Origin: Chloroflexales bacterium
GTDB taxonomy: Bacteria; Chloroflexota; Chloroflexia; Chloroflexales; Chloroflexaceae
Length of the DNA stretch: 7,385 bases
Direction: 5' to 3'
NCBI GenBank assembly: GCA_013336035.1
Contig: JAAXUL010000386.1
Location: 1-7,385, forward strand
In this document: in pieces, positions 4,164-7,385 of the stretch
Layout of the letters: each line of letters begins with the position of its first letter
Position numbering within the stretch: the first letter of the stretch is position 1
Position numbers and translations under genes: made by a program
The notes under the pieces: model-generated
What the model was told of the DNA's origin: nothing
What the model saw: the letters and a program-made list of their open reading frames with translations, nothing else
Databases searched by the model: none

Positions 4164-5981
4164 TTAGCGCGAGCGTCTGGCTACGCCAACCGTACACCTC
4201 ATATTTGGATTGCTGAAGTCGAGCTCACCTGAGGAGTTGCCGGTCAGGTCGCCGTCAACCCCAATCCGATACGTACGACCGTCTTTTATTGTAAAAGCGG
4301 CGCCGCCGTTGGGGCCGATCGTCCGCTCCGCAATCTTATCATCCTCGACGTACAGAATAACCTTAAGCTCGCTCTCGCCTGTGACGATAAGCATCGGGTT
4401 CGGGTCGTCCTTGAGGTCTGCCTCGGTCAGGTGCGCCTTAATCGTCTCTGGCCAGTCCGCGGGGTTCGCCTTCACGATCGCAAACGTGTACGGGCTTGTC
4501 GCCATAATCTCCTGCTGAAGGCCTTCGATCCGTTCAGGCTTGATGCCCTTATCGATCAGGGCCCTGGCAGCCTTCTCTTGCGCTATTGCCGCTTCCACCC
4601 CGTCGTAGCCGCGGCGCTGCATAAGCAGGTGGCCGTAGGCAAGATAGGCATCAAACAGCGTCGCCCCGATCTTCTGCTGCGCCGCATCGGTGAGCTCAGG
4701 ATGGGCCTGCTCGGCGGCGGCCAGCTGCGGGAGGAGCTCGCCCAGGGGCTGATCCTCGGGCTGGAGGATCAGCTGGCGCGCGCGCGCCAGGGTGCCCAGC
4801 AGGCTCGCACGCGCGGCCTCGGGCGTCGACTCCAGAAGCTTGCCTGCCTGCTCGTACTGCTCGGTAGCCTGGGCAAACAGAGCGCTGGTCTCGGCCGGGT
4901 CTGTATCCGTCGTGGTCCGCTCATGCGCCCGCTGGTAGAGCAGATCGCCCCAGCGCAGGCGAACTGTGTAGAGCGCAAGAGAGGCGGAGATAGGGCTTGT
5001 CGCGCCAAGGAATGGCTTATCTTTGGGGCTCAGGTCCTCTGGCAAGGTGCCGTTCTCGTAGAGAGCCTGGATGATGGTAAGTGTTGCCACCGCGGTGTCC
5101 AGGGCCTTCTCGCTGCCCTCGGTTCCGCTGGCCCACTGGTCGGCGGCCTCGGCCCATAGGGCGTCGCTCAGCGCCTTCTGGGCCCCCCGCAGCTCGGCGC
5201 TGAGATTATGCGCCGCGCTTATCTCAGCCGCGCGCAGATAGGCCGCCTGCGAACGGTCGTACTGGCCGGACGCGGCGAACCGCTCGCCGTCCTGCATGTG
5301 CAGCTGCACCAGGAGTCTAGGCGCCTGGAAGAGGGCGACGCAGCTGCGGCCGGTGTTCGTCGCCCCGGCAGCGTAGAGCGCCTCGTAGAGCCGCATCTGC
5401 TCGTCGGCCGTGGTGGCGTCTATTGCCGCGCGCTTCAGATCAGCGCAGGGGTCGTCCCTGATCTGGACCCAGCCAAACATCAGCAGCGCGCCGCTGATCA
5501 GGCCAACGGCGCCAGCTATCAGGCGGCCTGGCACGGCGCGACGGGACGGGGGCGGCTTTGGGGGTTCGACAGGAAGGTGAACCTCGACCAGGTTCTCTGG
5601 CGTCATCAGAGGCTCGTTGAGCGGCGCATACTCGCCAGCTTGCAGCTTTCGAATAACGTCGCCGATCATACGGTCAAGCTTGGAATCCGAGGTCCATCTG
5701 ATGCGCAGGTCAGAGTCTACATCTAATGGTAGCGGCTGTGAGGGCGCGGTCCCGTTGACGCTCACCGTCTCGACTATCAGGCCAGGCATATGTCTGGGGT
5801 AATCATTGCCAAGCTGCACCCAGATCACAAATTGCTGATGCCCCAGCGCATTAGGTTGATCATAATTAACATTCACCCTGATATAGTCGCCGTACGAGTC
5901 ACGCAGCAGCTTACAGTCGTAGGGCTTGTTTCGAAGATACTGGAATTCTTCGAGGATCCGTAGTTCGCGTTTAGATCTCAT
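4164..5981 (-). CDS. Membrane protein with N-terminal cysteine-less E2/UBC-like domain, TPR-like outer region and beta C-terminal domain
   Basis: This 605-residue protein combines parts I have not seen described together. Residues about 1-120 look like an E2/UBC fold: a first helix (RELRILEEFQYL), then HQQFVIWVQLGNDYPRHMPG (48-67), which parallels the FxLxIxFPxDYPxxPP core of E2s, and a closing Trp plus helix (WTSDSKLDRMIGDVIRKL). The only cysteine in this part is C23, far from the active-site position, so it is probably an inactive UEV/RWD-like variant that binds a partner. A Pro-rich stretch with Arg-Arg (136-153) precedes one membrane helix (about 153-173), and by the positive-inside rule the E2-like part is cytoplasmic. 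Residues about 180-500 are alpha-helical with TPR-like pairs (FAASGQYDRSQAAYLRAAE; LFDAYLAYGHLLMQRRGYD). Residues about 530-605 are beta-rich, with GPNGG and C596. The ATG has no clear ribosome site and follows the upstream gene by 35 bp; the stop is TAA. The UBC-like call comes from motif reading only. Confidence 0.82.
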   Translation of the reverse strand: MRSKRELRILEEFQYLRNKPYDCKLLRDSYGDYIRVNVNYDQPNALGHQQFVIWVQLGNDYPRHMPGLIVETVSVNGTAPSQPLPLDVDSDLRIRWTSDSKLDRMIGDVIRKLQAGEYAPLNEPLMTPENLVEVHLPVEPPKPPPSRRAVPGRLIAGAVGLISGALLMFGWVQIRDDPCADLKRAAIDATTADEQMRLYEALYAAGATNTGRSCVALFQAPRLLVQLHMQDGERFAASGQYDRSQAAYLRAAEISAAHNLSAELRGAQKALSDALWAEAADQWASGTEGSEKALDTAVATLTIIQALYENGTLPEDLSPKDKPFLGATSPISASLALYTVRLRWGDLLYQRAHERTTTDTDPAETSALFAQATEQYEQAGKLLESTPEAARASLLGTLARARQLILQPEDQPLGELLPQLAAAEQAHPELTDAAQQKIGATLFDAYLAYGHLLMQRRGYDGVEAAIAQEKAARALIDKGIKPERIEGLQQEIMATSPYTFAIVKANPADWPETIKAHLTEADLKDDPNPMLIVTGESELKVILYVEDDKIAERTIGPNGGAAFTIKDGRTYRIGVDGDLTGNSSGELDFSNPNMRCTVGVARRSR

Positions 5982-6016
5982 ATGGCATAGTGCATAGCTA
6001 TGGCTAGAATAGCACG

Positions 6017-7385
6017 TCAGGGTTGCGTTGAGCCGCCCCCCGGCGCCTGGCCATCGGACGGCGATGGGGTTTCCGGCTCGGCTGGTGTGGCGCTCCCGGC
6101 TGGGGGCGCACCAGGGTCGGCTGTAGGAAGCACATTCGGGTCAGCTGTGGGCATGACGGTGGGGAGGCCAGCGTCAACGGTCGCGCTCGGGGCGGCCTCG
6201 GTCGCGCTCGGGGCGACCACAGGCGCGCTGGGGGTGATCAGGCTCTGGCGCGCCGCCTCAGTCTGCAGCTGGGCCTCGCGCCGCAGAGCGGCCACCGTCC
6301 GGCCCTGAACAGGATTGCGCCCACCCTCGCCGACCATGGTTGCCAGCTTCTGCAGGGTTGTCTCCACATCCTTCCAACGGCCATCTCGCCGCGCGCGGTT
6401 CACCGTGCTCCAGAGATCGCTCACCGTCTGTAGCTTAGCCTCTTCGCTAGCCGACTGACTCCTGATCTTGGTATCGACATTTGAGTCAGCGAGGATCGCG
6501 TCGTACTGTGCTCTGGCGCCATCGATTTGGCCACCGACCAGCAGATCCGCGGCCAGGCGCAGGCGCGTATCGGCGCGCAGCTGCGGGATGTCGTACAGCC
6601 GCAAGTCATTCTCATCGGGCGGGAAGGCGCTCTGGTCGGGCTGCTCACCTGCCACGCTCACGATGTCTGCGAGAACACCAAGCGCGATCGACCACTGCCC
6701 ATTATTACGCGCGTCGTCGTAAGCCCTCCAGGCCTGCTGCAGGCGAACGCGGTTATCAAGCGTCTGCTTGGCTTCGGCGATAGCGGTCAGGCGAAGCTCG
6801 GCCTGCTGGCGCAAGGCGGTTGACGGCGGTGGCGTCAGCGTAAAGACGCGGTTGACGTACTCGCCGGCCAGGACAAAGCTCTGCGCGTCAAGGGCCGACT
6901 GAGCCTGCTGCAGGAATGTGTTCGCCTTGCTATCTGCCACGCGCTGCCGCGTCGCCGCGTCGGCGTCGGAGGCATTCAGGCCAGCGAGATCATAGATTGC
7001 GAGGGCCTCGATAAAGCGCTGCTGCTTCAGCAGATCATCGCCGTAGCCCATACGGGCATCGAAGAGGCGCTTTGTGATCTGCACACCCTTCGGGTCGGCG
7101 GCGACCCCCTCGCTCTCGAGGGCAACCAGAAGCGCCACCTGGCGCTCGGGCGCGCTGCCCGCGTCCTCGACGGCCTGCCAGCGGCGGAGCAGCTCTGCGG
7201 CGCGGGTCTGGGCCGCGGCTGTGGCGCGCAGCGCCTCTTGGGTGATCGACTGAGTGGTAGCGATCTGGCCCAGACCGCCCGACGCCTGCGCGTTGGCGGT
7301 CTGAGCCAGGCCGCCCGACGCCTGGGCATCGTCGATGCCCAGGCTCAGCGCCTGCTGGAAGAAAAACTCGGCCGACGTTAGGTTC
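6017..7385 (-). CDS. TPR-like repeat protein with Pro/Ala/Thr-rich tail, 5' end outside window
   Basis: The frame is open from the window edge, so 455 C-terminal residues are visible. The GTG at 7136-7138 lies mid-helix and is not a convincing start. Near the visible N-terminus is a tandem 12-residue repeat, [DN]AQASGGL[AG]Q[TI]A twice, then a long Ala/Gln/Arg-rich helix. TPR-like units follow: one with LFDARMGYGDDLLKQQRFIE, one with WRAYDDARNNGQWSIALGVL, one with RLAADLLVGGQIDGARAQYD, and one with LWSTVNRARRDGRWKDVETT. The last 75 or so residues are a low-complexity Pro/Ala/Thr/Ser tail ending GGGSTQP. No catalytic motif or cysteine is visible. By analogy with its two relatives in the operon it probably has an N-terminal membrane anchor outside the window and works as an extracytoplasmic scaffold or sensor. 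It ends 35 bp before the E2-variant gene on the same strand, which implies co-transcription. I do not recognise a named family. Confidence 0.8.
   Translation of the reverse strand, partial: NLTSAEFFFQQALSLGIDDAQASGGLAQTANAQASGGLGQIATTQSITQEALRATAAAQTRAAELLRRWQAVEDAGSAPERQVALLVALESEGVAADPKGVQITKRLFDARMGYGDDLLKQQRFIEALAIYDLAGLNASDADAATRQRVADSKANTFLQQAQSALDAQSFVLAGEYVNRVFTLTPPPSTALRQQAELRLTAIAEAKQTLDNRVRLQQAWRAYDDARNNGQWSIALGVLADIVSVAGEQPDQSAFPPDENDLRLYDIPQLRADTRLRLAADLLVGGQIDGARAQYDAILADSNVDTKIRSQSASEEAKLQTVSDLWSTVNRARRDGRWKDVETTLQKLATMVGEGGRNPVQGRTVAALRREAQLQTEAARQSLITPSAPVVAPSATEAAPSATVDAGLPTVMPTADPNVLPTADPGAPPAGSATPAEPETPSPSDGQAPGGGSTQP
6179..6215. repeat. Short 21-bp-period direct repeat in the low-complexity tail
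   Basis: The 16-mer GGTCGCGCTCGGGGCG occurs at 6179-6194 and again at 6200-6215. On the minus strand it encodes the repeated APSAT(E/V) peptide in the Pro/Ala/Thr-rich tail of the truncated TPR-like protein. It looks like an in-frame slippage duplication inside a linker. Confidence 0.75.
7259..7330 (-). repeat. Tandem 36-bp repeat encoding a 12-residue unit
   Basis: Two adjoining 36-bp units (7295-7330 and 7259-7294) encode DAQASGGLAQTA and NAQASGGLGQIA in the truncated TPR-like protein. The period is a multiple of three, so the frame is kept. More units could lie beyond the window only if separated, because the residues just upstream (LSLGID) do not match. Confidence 0.8.

Noticed and set aside
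4132..4186. CTAGT/ACTAG inverted repeat and an 8-bp direct repeat GGCTACGC around the end of the E2-variant gene
   Set aside because: The stem is only 5 bp and the direct repeat only 8 bp; both are plausible by chance and show no terminator or attachment-site structure.
4431..5159. A 242-codon open frame on the + strand opposite the TPR region
   Set aside because: No recognisable domain and no ribosome site; the opposite strand encodes a continuous helical protein with a membrane anchor.
3868..5984. Three genes of the operon all start within the hexamer CATATG
   Set aside because: A 6-bp coincidence around ATG, without extended similarity between the three start regions.
5993..6002. Perfect 10-bp palindrome CATAGCTATG upstream of the E2-variant gene
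   Set aside because: It could be an operator, but it is short, occurs once and lies within a 35-bp intra-operon gap. No -35/-10 pair is evident, so there is too little to call a site.
1..7385. CRISPR arrays, tRNA or rRNA genes, insertion sequences
   Set aside because: No spaced direct repeats, cloverleaf-like segments, transposase motifs or terminal inverted repeats were seen on either strand.

Overview
The window looks like a piece of a Gram-positive-type or monoderm-like, GC-rich bacterium, most probably a member of the Chloroflexota (class Chloroflexia). The grounds are high GC with G/C-rich third codon positions, GTG starts, and large single-pass membrane proteins with Thr/Pro/Ser-rich linkers and TPR-like outer regions, a style common in Roseiflexus/Chloroflexus-type genomes. 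The taxonomic call is an inference from style and not from a marker gene.

Layout. On the + strand, bases 1-315 are the 3' end of a radical SAM/SPASM protein. It converges on everything else and is separated from it by a near-perfect hairpin (325-358) that probably terminates transcription from both sides. All remaining genes lie on the - strand and read as one operon. In transcription order they are: a 5'-truncated TPR-like protein (7385-6017); a 605-residue membrane protein with an N-terminal, cysteine-less E2/UBC-like domain (5981-4164); a small unrecognised basic-tailed protein (4117-3875); an E2 (ubiquitin-conjugating-like) enzyme (3870-3400); a JAB/JAMM metallo-isopeptidase-like protein (3399-2848); an E1-like ThiF/MoeB-family adenylating enzyme (2851-1634); and a membrane-anchored TPR protein with a Cys-containing beta-rich C-terminal domain (1543-365). 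The small protein, E2, JAB and E1 are tightly packed (4-bp gap, 0-bp gap, 4-bp ATGA overlap), the hallmark of co-translated genes.

How they may work together. E1, E2 and JAB are the three enzyme classes of a ubiquitin-like conjugation/deconjugation cycle. Such E1-E2-JAB cassettes are known in bacteria (for example the Bil antiphage systems, and the Cap2/Cap3 enzymes of type II CBASS). Two points are unusual here. No ubiquitin-like protein with a C-terminal Gly-Gly can be seen. The enzymatic core is embedded between three TPR-rich proteins, at least two of them membrane-anchored, and one of these carries an E2-like domain without a catalytic cysteine on its predicted cytoplasmic side. The arrangement suggests a membrane-tethered conjugation apparatus in which an E2-variant docks the enzymes or a substrate to a protein with a large extracytoplasmic sensor/scaffold part. 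That last step is inference.
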